From the NCBI RefSeq assembly GCF_902148845.1, contig NC_043765.1, positions 4,142,937 to 4,206,936 of the forward strand: a stretch of 64,000 nucleotides of DNA, in the 5' to 3' direction. Shown here piece after piece: positions 39,886 to 50,300 of this stretch. Positions within the stretch are counted from its first letter, which is position 1. Each line of letters opens with the position of its first letter. This DNA comes from Salarias fasciatus (Eukaryota; Chordata; Actinopteri; Blenniiformes; Blenniidae). A program made the translations under genes and the position numbers. Below the pieces are notes generated by a model, which saw only the letters and a list, made by a program, of their open reading frames with translations, had not been told where the DNA came from and did no database searches.

Positions 39886-41394
39886 ATGGGAGACTGGAAC
39901 TTCCTCGGAGGGATCTTGGAGGAGGTTCATATCCACTCCACCATGGTGGGTAAGATCTGGCTGACCATCCTGTTCATCTTCCGGATGTTGGTGTTGGGCG
40001 TCGCTGCAGAGGACGTGTGGAACGACGAGCAGTCTGACTTTATCTGCAACACCGAGCAGCCCGGGTGCCGCAACGTCTGCTACGACCAGGCCTTCCCGAT
40101 CTCCCTGATCCGCTACTGGGTGCTGCAGGTCATTTTTGTGTCCTCTCCCTCGCTGGTCTACATGGGCCACGCCATCTACCAGCTGCGCGCTCTGGAGAAG
40201 GAGCGGCACTGCAAGAAGGTGGCTCTGCGCCGAGAGCTGGAGGCGGTGGACACGGAGCTGGTGGAGGTGAAGAGGAGGATCGAGAAGGAGATGAGGCAGT
40301 TAGAGCAGGGGAAGCTCAATAAGGCACCGCTGAGGGGCTCCCTGCTGTGCACCTACGTGGCCCACATCGTCACTCGCTCTGTGGTGGAGGTCAGCTTCAT
40401 GATGGGACAGTACATCCTGTATGGACACCGCCTGAGCACGCTTTACAAGTGTGAAAGGGAACCTTGCCCCAACGTGGTGGACTGCTTTGTGTCCAGACCA
40501 ACGGAGAAGTCTGTTTTCATGATGTTCATGCAGGTGATCGCCTGCCTCTCCCTCTTCCTCAGCCTGCTGGAGATCATGCATCTGGCTTACAAGAAGATTA
40601 AAAAGGGCATTCTGGGCTACTGTCCACACCTCAAAGACGACATGGACGATTATTATGTCAACAAGCCTAAAAAGAACTCAGTTGTGCATCAGGTTTGCAT
40701 CGGGACTTCAGTCGGACGCAAGAATACGATTCCCACAGCACCGAGTGGATACACATTACTGCTAGAAAAGCAGGGCAACGGACCCAACTACCCCCTCCTG
40801 AACGCCTCCTCAGCCTTTGTCCCAATTCAAGGAGATCCTGGTGCAAAGCCGGAGAGCCACAAGGACAGTAAAGAGGGAGTGCCAAGCCCCACAGAGCAGA
40901 ACAGCAACTCCAACAACACCAGCAGCGAGACTCGTTCGCCCCCTGTGGACAAACAGGACGACCCTGAGGAGGCGTCCTCCCCCCATCCCGATGACCTGGA
41001 GTGTGTGAGCTCCGAGTATCCCACCCTGCCTGTGGCAGACACCTCCTCATGCACCACGCTGTCAGCCATGGTGAGGAAGTCAAGGAGGATCAGTCCGCCG
41101 TGGAACTGTTCCACAGTGATGGAGTCGAACGGCTCAGACAGCGGAGATTCCTACCATGGGAGCAGCAGCATGAAGCTCCGCAGCAGCTGCGTGGGGCCCA
41201 GAGCCAGGGTGCTCTCCAAATCAGACACCAAGAGGTCAAGCAGGTCGCAGAGCCCAGACTCTATGGGGGAGCTGAGCTCTGCATCCCGACACAGCCGGGA
41301 GAGCAACAGCCCCACGACCTCCTCACCCAAACGCAGAGTGTCAGCTGCCAGCAGCGGCAGCAGCAGACGAGCTCCAACTGACTTACAGATATAA
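39886..41394 (+). CDS. gja9: Gap junction protein alpha 9 (connexin 59 type)
   Basis: Connexin subunit that forms gap-junction hemichannels. The whole 502-residue coding region is one exon behind a splice acceptor, as usual for connexins. The N-terminus [20 protein letters not shown], four hydrophobic spans (about 21-40, 76-98, 155-177, 208-230) and the loop cysteines CX6CX3C ([12 protein letters not shown]) and CX4CX5C ([12 protein letters not shown]) are intact. [16 protein letters not shown] and the C-terminal RRAPTDLQI match human GJA9 ([25 protein letters not shown]); GJA10 lacks that end. Adjacency to mycbp agrees with human 1p34. The 230-residue cytosolic tail is serine-rich and weakly conserved. 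Fish can have two gja9 copies; I cannot say which this is. Confidence 0.94.
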   Translation: MGDWNFLGGILEEVHIHSTMVGKIWLTILFIFRMLVLGVAAEDVWNDEQSDFICNTEQPGCRNVCYDQAFPISLIRYWVLQVIFVSSPSLVYMGHAIYQLRALEKERHCKKVALRRELEAVDTELVEVKRRIEKEMRQLEQGKLNKAPLRGSLLCTYVAHIVTRSVVEVSFMMGQYILYGHRLSTLYKCEREPCPNVVDCFVSRPTEKSVFMMFMQVIACLSLFLSLLEIMHLAYKKIKKGILGYCPHLKDDMDDYYVNKPKKNSVVHQVCIGTSVGRKNTIPTAPSGYTLLLEKQGNGPNYPLLNASSAFVPIQGDPGAKPESHKDSKEGVPSPTEQNSNSNNTSSETRSPPVDKQDDPEEASSPHPDDLECVSSEYPTLPVADTSSCTTLSAMVRKSRRISPPWNCSTVMESNGSDSGDSYHGSSSMKLRSSCVGPRARVLSKSDTKRSSRSQSPDSMGELSSASRHSRESNSPTTSSPKRRVSAASSGSSRRAPTDLQI

Positions 41395-41471
41395 GGACGA
41401 CTGTTCAGACGCTCCGTGACACGTGTTTGGATGCAAGCTGTGGAAACACACCATGGACGTACCCTCTACAC

Positions 41472-41683
41472 CAGGGTTGTCCAAAGTCGGTCCTGGAGGG
41501 CCACAGCCCTGCATGTTTTCCATGTCACCCTGCTTCAACACAGCTGAATCTCATGAAGACTCATGGCCAAGTCCAGCAGAAAGCCTGATAACGAGCCTCA
41601 TTGCAATCAGCTGTGTTAGAGCAGGGAGGCATGGGAAAACATGAAGGGCTGCGGCCCTCTAGGACCGACTTTGGACACCCCTG
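41472..41683. mobile_element. hAT-type MITE with target-site duplication in gja9 3' region
   Basis: A 212-bp palindromic element starts 'cagggttgtccaaagtcggt' and ends 'accgactttggacacccctg', giving imperfect terminal inverted repeats of about 30 bp. It is flanked by the 8-bp duplication ctctacac (41464-41471) / ttctacac (41684-41691) with one mismatch. Short TIRs beginning CAGGG and an 8-bp duplication are hAT hallmarks. It encodes nothing. Confidence 0.88.
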
Positions 41684-41691
41684 TTCTACAC

Positions 41692-42987
41692 CTTCAGACT
41701 GTATTATGAGTTGGTTCAGTTTCTGGTCTACACCAGCAGGAAAACAAAGAGAATAGTGTTTTTCAGCCAGATAAAGGATGCAAAGTGAAAACAAGTCTTT
41801 TTGTGACACACTTGTGATGGCTTGTATAATAATGCTAATCATAGTAGTGTTATGCCGTTTTTTTTTTTTTGTTTTTAATCTGCTAAGAGCTCAAGAACAA
41901 TGAAAATGTGGATTAATGACACAATGCATCAGCAGGAACTCCAAATCTGCAACATCCTGTTTTTGTTTTGTAAAGTCATTTCATGTCTGTGCTCCATTCA
42001 GACTTTTAAAATGATGCAGAACAAATAAGCGTTCTGCACAGATGCTGTGTTGAAAGTTCTCAACAAAACTCTTCTGACTCTTGGGACTGCCTAGGTATAA
42101 AAAGGAGTAAACAGCAAAGATCAATATAACTCTCAAAAAGGAAGGTCTACTTCAAGGTCAGATGTCTGTCACACTGTTCCATTCTTTAACTGAACAACAT
42201 CAAACTACATTTGTGTGCTGTACTCTTCGATTCTGATGGCAGAGACCACACCGCTACAAATCAAGTCCACAACTGTGTGGAACATCTCAATCACAGTGCT
42301 GCCTGTGTAAATATATCCCAAATGACAGAAACTCACAAAAAGCCTTTGATATCGATTGCTGTTGAGATTATGCTTTCAGAACCAGATTTGCAAAAATGTG
42401 ACGCAAAAACAGCTAATTCGTTATCTGAAAGCTCTCAAGGCACTCTTTGTTTTTCTTACATTTCCAGATTAATCACAGAGATCCTTTAACCTTTTTCCCC
42501 CCACACTGCCACAACTCGGTCTCAATCGTCAGAGAGGAATGGAAACCTGCCACAGATCCATAATGTCATTTCAGACAGCAGCATGCCGTTATGCAATCAC
42601 CACTTCTGAATCACTAACACTGTCTGCATGAATCCAATAGCCATTCTCACATTGAACGTAAACATTTCCTCATTACAATTTCAGCCTCCTCTCAGTTGTT
42701 AATGGCAGCTTCTGAATCTGTGCTGTAGATTTTTTTTAAAGGCATACTCAGGCATGCAGTTGATATCAAACCAATGTTGCAGTGGAATTAAGAATTCAAG
42801 GTGTGTCAAAGGAGCATCTCATTGATGAGGAAAAAAAATTTATTTGAGAAAGCAAATGTTTCTTGTTTTGTAACAAAAGTTAAGTGATTTCTCACTGTAC
42901 ATCTGTTATTATGTAATAAACATTTACATACATGCTTTTTTTTCTTTTTAACTTAAAACAATTAAAAAAAAAAGAACAAGAAAAGAT
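41692..42987. other. Convergent gja9/mycbp 3' region
   Basis: No gene beyond the two 3' UTRs. The first plus-strand AATAAA after gja9 is at 42915-42920, and the first minus-strand AATAAA after the mycbp stop is at 42844-42839. If both are used the two transcripts overlap tail to tail by about 100 bases. Confidence 0.5.
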
Positions 42988-44439
42988 CTACTCTCCCGCC
43001 CCCTCCTCGGGTGATGGTTCGTACTGCATCAGCTGAAAAATGAGAATAAGAGATGGTTAGCATTTTTCAGCATAATATGTACAGTTATTCTCATGTGAAT
43101 ATTTGTACAGACTTTATACAATAGCTTCGCTCAACTTTGGTATTAATATTATATAATGAAAACATTTGCATCTGTTATTTTATGGTGATGAGTTAAGAAG
43201 ATGCCTTATGTTTCCAGCATACTCACGGTGAAGTGCCAAACAATATCCACAATTTTGTCTGACAGAGCAAACATTAAATAAGCAGGTCGAGCTGAGCCAT
43301 TGCAATCTGTGTGCTGGACAGTCATCTCACCCTGTTCCTCAGCTCCTTGTTCTCTTCCATGAGCAGATTGCACTTTTGCTGCAGATCAGCCACCTCCATG
43401 CGAAGAGCCTCTGTGTCCGCTGGCTCTAGACCAGCAGCTCCCAGGTGAAGTTTTATAAAGCTGTGGTGGTGGTTAAGAGTGTCTAAAAAATGTTGACTTC
43501 TATAAAGTTACAGACTACAGCCAGTGAAGGGGAGTAAAAACAATAACTTGTGTACACCTGAGACCAATCATCCCAAACATGGGATTTTTTTTTTTACTGA
43601 TAAACTCCTTCATACCCTATTTTCTAATGTTTTTCTCTTCTTACAGGTTTAATCAGTACCCCCATTTTATCTTAACTCTGAAGTTCAACAATCAACCCAC
43701 TTTCAAGGTCTTTTTTGTTTCTTTTCCATTTTTATAATTAAGGGCCAGCTGGGCCCATTCTGCATTTTCAAACCTGTTAACTACAGGAATGTAATTGAGT
43801 AATTGTCTTCGGGTTTTTCTTGGATTTTCTTTGATTTCAGCTCATCCATGTTGTGGTATTAGGGTGTTATTCTGTTTTGATAACACAAAAGTTTGCCCAC
43901 ATGTACAAGGCTTCTCGTACAAACAAAGGATACTCCAGTGCATTGTTGGGCTTGTCGTTCTCTTCATAGAGCGCCACTAAAACTGTAAGACAGAAATTAT
44001 GACAAAAACAGCCTGGGTTTACCTTAAAAAAAAAAGCCTGTATAACCATCATGCATTAACAAGCTGAACATGGAGTTAAAACGTGGTTCCACTCACCGCT
44101 GGTTAAAGTTGCAAGGACTCCAGACTTCTCAAGATATCGTCTGAATTGGTCTCGTTTCGACTCTATTGCCTGAGACATAACCAGTTGGCTTATTAATTAT
44201 CAGCACACCTCCAAACTGAAAACTGTAAGCACGAACCGTTGGGAACATTCGTTTTAAACGGATGACCTATTAACGCACAGTGGCGTGTTCACTGCCTGGC
44301 AACATGCAGATCAGCCACATTAGAACAGAGCTAGTTAGTTAGCACAGGTTTTACTACAAAGTGGGGACTGGCGTGTAAAATATGACAAAAAAAAGCTTCA
44401 GGATTAATGTGCGAACATGCTTACCCTGTAATGTGCCAT
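42988..44439 (-). CDS. mycbp: c-Myc-binding protein (AMY-1)
   Basis: MYCBP is a small helical adaptor that binds the MYC N-terminus and AKAP-type and CFAP91-type partners; it is abundant in testis and cilia. Exons on the minus strand: 44439-44425, 44169-44097, 43982-43934, 43460-43331, 43032-42988. They join in frame to 103 residues, the same length as human. The sequence begins MAHYRAIESKRDQFRRYLEK and continues SGVLATLTSVLVALYEENDK, PNNALDFIKLHLGAA, then a coiled-coil part (LRMEVADLQQKCNLLMEENK) and ends QYEPSPEEGAGE, parallel to human throughout. Intron 3 has a U12-type donor. The gene faces gja9 tail to tail. A minus-strand AATAAA lies about 145 nt past the stop. Confidence 0.96.
43461..43933 (-). 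other. mycbp: U12-type (minor) GT-AG intron of mycbp
   Basis: Read on the minus strand the intron starts GTATCCTTT (43933 downward), the exact U12 donor consensus. A branch-like CTCTTAAC (43479-43472) lies about 12 nt before the CACAG acceptor, without a pyrimidine tract. Both signals agree with the minor class; the branch has one change from TCCTTAAC. It is a phase-2 intron. Confidence 0.85.
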
Positions 44440-44524
44440 GGCAGCAGTAAGGTTTTCAGTTGTTGGCTAATTAACTCGGATCTACAGCTGCTGGAAGCGT
44501 TTGATCCGCACGGGACGTAAATCT

Positions 44525-44538
44525 GTTGCCATAACAAC
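44525..44538. promoter_or_regulatory. mycbp: RFX-like X-box upstream of mycbp
   Basis: GTTGCCATAACAAC matches 12 of 14 bases of the palindromic X-box GTTGCCATGGCAAC and lies 86 bases before the mycbp start codon. Further half-sites, GTTGCC near 44753 and GGCAAC near 45131, occur nearby. RFX factors drive ciliary genes, which suits MYCBP. Confidence 0.5.
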
Positions 44539-45179
44539 ACCTGAAAGCGACTGAAAAAACACGGAAGAGGAAGGGTTTTTTTTCGAAGGAAAGTAATGAT
44601 TACTGTTTTTAAAAATACCAATTCGGAACGGTCTCAAAATGGTAGAGTTTTAAATGTATATCTTTATGATAACTCTCATTAAGTTTACAGCTAACCCTAT
44701 GACAACGCAGCAGCAACCGGCGAGCTCCAAGCTAACTTACGGAAGTGGCTGCGTTGCCAGGTTTGAATAACGAAGGCGTTGTTGTTTACTCCCAATGTTT
44801 GTTAATAATTTGAGATATGACACAACTACAGCTTATTCAGTTGGGATCTATTAATATTAATATAGTATTCAGAGTCCTATACTACTCCAAAATTATGTTG
44901 ATGCTGCAAAACAACTTAAAATTGACCAGTTTTCTGTCAGGATCATTCTTCCAGTCCATCAGATGTCCTGATTTCTAAACTGACGTACTGGGAAAGCACT
45001 CTAGTTGGGAGTCTGTTTCTGAAAATGAAACAAATGCTATATTTTAAAGATAAAATGTATCTGTCAAATGTCATCTTCAAATGCTTTGTGACAGTTTAAT
45101 TAGAAACTTCTGTGGCTTGACTTCAAACCTGGCAACGAACGAGAAACGAAAACTTTGTCACATGCTTCCGGTTAGCACC

Positions 45180-47387
45180 GAAGCACAGAGCTGTAAAGCA
45201 CACCGTGGACTTTACACCATGACATTTCAAACGGGGCGTCACCATTCCTGTTGTTTATAGATCGTCGCATGTGAAATGCGGCGTTCATGTGACTGCTTTT
45301 CTCGGGTTGTGAAAAAAACTGAAGCGCAGGTTGTTTGTGGTCATGCCGGCTGTGTCCATCGATTTTTCAGTTTGATGTGGTTCCGCTTTCACCTACACAA
45401 GTGCCTCCTGTTTCCAGTCAACTACAAGGTAAGCTGTGTCCAAAAAATATTCATATGGTTGTCTTTTAAGACTAATACATTAAGCGCAGCTGGACAGTTA
45501 ACCAGCTAATATTCATTATAAATAACTGGTTTTGATCTCAGCATGTACTGATTAAAAAAGTTTACTGAAATCGCTTTGACAGTAGACACATATATCAACT
45601 TTATCATACTTTGATCAACGTTGAAGATCGTTTTTAGTTAAGCTTGCTAATAGTTGAAGAGTCATGTTCATAACCTGTTTGTGTTTCGCTACCGTTTGTT
45701 GATGCTTGTTGTTTATGCCTATTGTTGAAAACAGTTCACATCTGAAGTCACATTTCCGTCCATCCGTCGTGTGAAGCCAGCTCAGGTCACTGACATTGTC
45801 CAGCCTGGACAGGTTGTCAACTTCGCCACTGTACAAACAAAGAGACAGTGTTAGATTATCTTATCTGTCCTTGTCAATATCCACTTTTTCGCTGTAAAAT
45901 GGATTGATGTCCCCTCTCAATCTCAATCAGTCCGAGCATAAATAGGCAGATCAATAATGTACTATTTGTCCCAGAGAAGTGAAATGAGCCCAGGGGGTCT
46001 CATGATATCCTCACATTCACTTTCTTCCCCAGACATGCAGACTTGTGTCACATGCTGTGGCCAAACTGTAAATATGCTTTTGTCATTTACACAAAGCTAC
46101 GAAAAGATTAAGTACAAGCACTTATTTAATGGTTATCAGGAAATAGCTCATACAATAGTTTGCCACACAGTAGGGTAAAAATATTGAAATCCAGCAGTTT
46201 TCCTCTGTCATTGAGTATTCATTTTGGGATATTTTTGAGGTTCAAATTTCTCACCTGTGAGCATTTCTGTATTGTATTCGGCTATCTTAAGCATTTTAGC
46301 ATGGTGTTCTTCATTCAATTCTTTCATCTTTTTTGCTTTTATGTTAGATATGTTGCTGACAAAAGTGTTGCATTAAAATAACACTCAAATCTTTGTAAAT
46401 GGCAATCACGACTTCAGATAGAAGGTCATCATAATGAAAGAAAATCTATTGTATGGGGAAGAGCTCAGTGCTTTAGGGCGTCTGATGTATTTCGCGCAGC
46501 CAGTTTTTCTAGTTTCTTTACTTCCCATCCAACAAACCTTTACTGTAAAGCTGGACAGATGAGGAAAAAAGCAAACTTCTTTTTTTTAAAACATTTGTTG
46601 ATATTTTTTACAGTTTACTAAGACTAATTGTTATAAGTTGTGCGTTTATGAAGGAAGGGGCATGACACCAGATTTAAACGTTTTACCCGTTTTCTGTAAA
46701 TATCTTTAACTTGACTGTTAAAAAATAGTGTGGATGTCTGTGACCTGTGGCTTTGGCTCTGGAGCCTCCTCCACAGCTTCTCAGCCTCTTCATCGAGTAC
46801 TTTGTGTGACGTTTGCATGGTGTCCCTGTATGTGCGAGGGTTTTCTCCAGATACTCTTTTCTTCCTCAGTCCATAGAATGTATCTGAGGTTAATACATAT
46901 GGTCCTCTGAAAATAAGTTTTCTTAGTTCCTAAATATTCGAATAATGTTGGGAACATTTTACTCTTTACAACATATTCAGCCTGTTTTTTTATGTAATGT
47001 TTTTGAAGAGATCATCTCCGTCTTCATCTCTATCTGAGCGACTCAGAGCAGGGGTGTATTCTGTTGAGCTGTCTTCAAATGTGTTGAAGCCTCTGGTGAA
47101 ATCAGGAAGTGTTCCTATCTATGTGTCAGCATGTTACCAAGAAAGCAGTGGTAATGTAAAAAACCTGCTGTCTTTGCCTTTTAATAACTATTTAAATGTG
47201 CTGATGATGAGCTCTTTCACCTGACCTCCTCTGTTTACTTATCTGTCACATGCTGCTTATCTCACATCCTCTTTCATGTGTGGTGTTTTTTTATTCGTGT
47301 TGTTCGCGACCCAGACGGATCCCCACGACTGGATGGCTCACTGACATTGTTCGATAGACTCAATTTCTTCTGGTCTTTACATCTGCC
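45180..47387 (+). other. Upstream region and possible 5' UTR exons of the sialin-like gene
   Basis: A candidate first non-coding exon ends at a CAAG|GTAAGC donor (45428). A candidate second exon begins after GACCCAG (47314) and runs into the start codon at 47388. Between them the DNA is AT-rich with no supported gene. The two exons are inferred from splice signals only. Confidence 0.35.
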
Positions 47388-50300
47388 ATGCCACTGCCAG
47401 ATGGCCACTCCATCAACACAGCCGCTTCAGAAGACCGCGAGGACAGCGAGCCGCTCATCCAGAGTGATGCAGGTCAGTTTATCAACAATTTGGGAAATGT
47501 AAGAGGGAGCGACCTAACCTCTGAATGTTAAATTATATGTTAAATCTGTATAGAATGTTGGATTTGTCCCCTTGTTAATTCAGTGCACAGCAGCTGGGTC
47601 ACATTTAATGAACACTTGAGTGAGTGTGACTACAGTAACGGTTTGCTGCAGCTGGTACTAGTGCAGAAAAATAAAACTAAACACTGAGCTACAGATATTC
47701 AGTCTCACTCTCTCACGCACTCACACACACCAGCAGTGTTCTGGGTAAAGATAAAGACTACATATTATGTAAGACTTAATGAGGTGTCTGCTGGTGAACT
47801 GAAATCACATGCAACTGAAATAAAAAGGGTAAAAGTGCAGTTTAGATGTTAAAAAATTACATTTAGTTCAAGGAAACCCGCCAAACAATTTGAGTAATAT
47901 GAGTTTGGATATCAATACGAGATGTGTGTCAACCCAATTGTTCAAATATTGTAGAGTGATTAAAGCTCATCCAAATTTTATCCTCCAAAAAGGATCCAAT
48001 CAATCTTATGTGATTTTTGTGGGGAAATCCTCATTGCCTTTTTTCAGTTTGTTGGATTTGTGTTTAGAAAGATATTTTTTCTGATGTTTATTGAAAAAGA
48101 GGGATGGGTTTCTCAGCAGAGGTAAATGTGAAGGTGTGCTCTGACTCTTTGTGTGAACAGTTCCTCCCCAGTGCTGCTCGGCTCGCCTCAACCTGGCTGT
48201 CCTCATGTTCTTCGGCTTCTCGGTGGTCTACGGTCTCCGTGTCAACCTCAGCGTTGCCATGGTTGCCATGGTGAACTCCACAGACCCCGAACCATCCAAA
48301 AACAGCTCCATCATCCACGCCTGTCCGCCGCCGTCGGGAGCAGATAACGCCAGTGATGTTTTACAGCAGCCAGATGGGGTAAGGAGCTTCTCTAACCTGG
48401 AAACAGCGAAGCTCTTCGCTCCAGTACAGTTTCTTCTCACCTGTCCCGTCGATGAAGTGTCATGGATTCCAAGTGGATCTCCTAAAACCGGCAGCAGTAC
48501 GCAGAGGCTGAAGACCAAGCGAAAGCGCGGTTCATGCCAGTGGCAGTCTGGAGTGTGAGATGAGACTTATAGGCCAACAGATGTAGCTCCTGATTGTCAC
48601 AGCAAGAGCAAGGAAGCTCTGAGACCTGTGTGAGTGTGTCTTTTTCTGGACTGGTGGTGTGTACAGAGTGTATCTGCTGTAACTGCTCATGTTATCTGAG
48701 TAAGTTCAGCTCCAGACTGCATGACTCTGATCTGGAAAGAATAAAAAAACATTTACAAGATACGGATACCTATTAATAATTATTTGGTTGTCTCAAATAA
48801 GCCTATACTTTGTCATTTGAATCATTAAGCCTGCTGGCTGTTATGGCGTGTCTCTTTTTATTTTTATTGGGTTTATTGTCTTTGTTTTCAAAGTAATCTT
48901 AACCGATTCTTGCTGATATTGTAGGAAAGGCATCCAAAACAGATCACCAGTCCATTTCATGTCAGATATATAGAGAAATAGAACCACATACATGGCATAT
49001 CCCACACACTCAGGGAGAACATGCAAACTCCATAACGAGGACTCTCTAAAGCTACAGGTGATAATTTCACTGTGCAACAGCTGCCCAACAGCACCAGGTG
49101 ATCCCCAGCGTATCTTATTTTATTATGCAGTTTATTCTTTATTGACTATGAAAAATCACCCCCACTGCAGAGCCCTGATGTACAGATTTCACTCCTTGTT
49201 TTTAACACGTCTGACACCTCCACTCTCTCAGATCCCGCAGTACCCCTGGGACTCTGAAACTCAGGGCTGGCTCCTGGGGGCCTTCTTCTTCGGCTACCTG
49301 TGCACGCAGATCCCGGGCGGATACCTGGCAGGTCATTATGGAGGAAGCCTCTTTCTTGGCCTGGGCGTGCTGGGCACGGCGGGCCTCACACTGCTCACCC
49401 CCCTGGCTGCTTCCTGGGGATCCTACTGGCTGTTTGCTCTGCGGGCGTTGGAGGGCTTTGGAGAGGTAGGAGGAGGCTGGCACAAGGATCCTCGTGCAAC
49501 AAGAAACACACCAACACCACATTTGTTTTTGCTGCCTTAAAGGCTTGTTGTAATGAACATGCAAATTATTTAATCTAAGAGACATCTTTCGCAACAGCTT
49601 AAAAGTGCACTTTCAACACAAATTTTATGAGTGTTTTTCAGTAATTAGATATTTCTGAGCATTTTTTTTTATCACATGAAGTGCATACATACACGTTTGG
49701 AACTTGTGTCAGTGTATTTATTGTGTTTTGCCTCCTTTCAAAACAGGAGTCATTTACAATTTCCTGGTATCAGGAATCTTATCTCTGGTATCGACTTGAA
49801 CAAGGCCATCTTGTTTAATAATGTTTTGTAGGACATGATGATGAATTAGGTTTTTCTAGCTTCTAGTCTTTCGTCAGGCCATTAAAAGGAAGAGAAAACA
49901 CGATAGTGAACATTTGCAACATCAAGACAGAGATCTCACGAGTTTTTCGAGCTTCTTCATCCAAACTCCTCAGGTGACGTGTGAGATCTGACGAGGTGAA
50001 CCATTGCCTCTTGCCCTCTGACGTCCGCGTGTCTCTGCAGGGCGTGACATTTCCTGCTATGATGGCCATGTGGGCGCGATGGGCTCCTCCTCTGGAGCGG
50101 TCCCGCCTCATGACCCTTTCAGGATCCGGGGCCAGCTTCGGCGCCTTTCTGGCCCTGCCGCTCACCGGGTACATCTGCGAGATGCTGGGTTGGCCCGCCG
50201 TCTTCTACCTCTGTGGTGAGAAAGACATTAAAGCTCTGTTAACACACTCGGCTGAAAAAATGTCACTCTCCTTTGGGAGCAGTTTGGGGCTCAGTGTTTT

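Noticed and set aside
39886-41394. Assignment of the connexin to gja10
   Set aside because: The N-terminal half is similar in both, but KLNKAPLRG, the RRAPTDLQI end and the mycbp neighbour point to gja9.
45170-45300. CLEAR (TFEB) element before the lysosomal transporter
   Set aside because: Only CACATG/CATGTG E-box-like sequences are present; none matches GTCACGTGAC.
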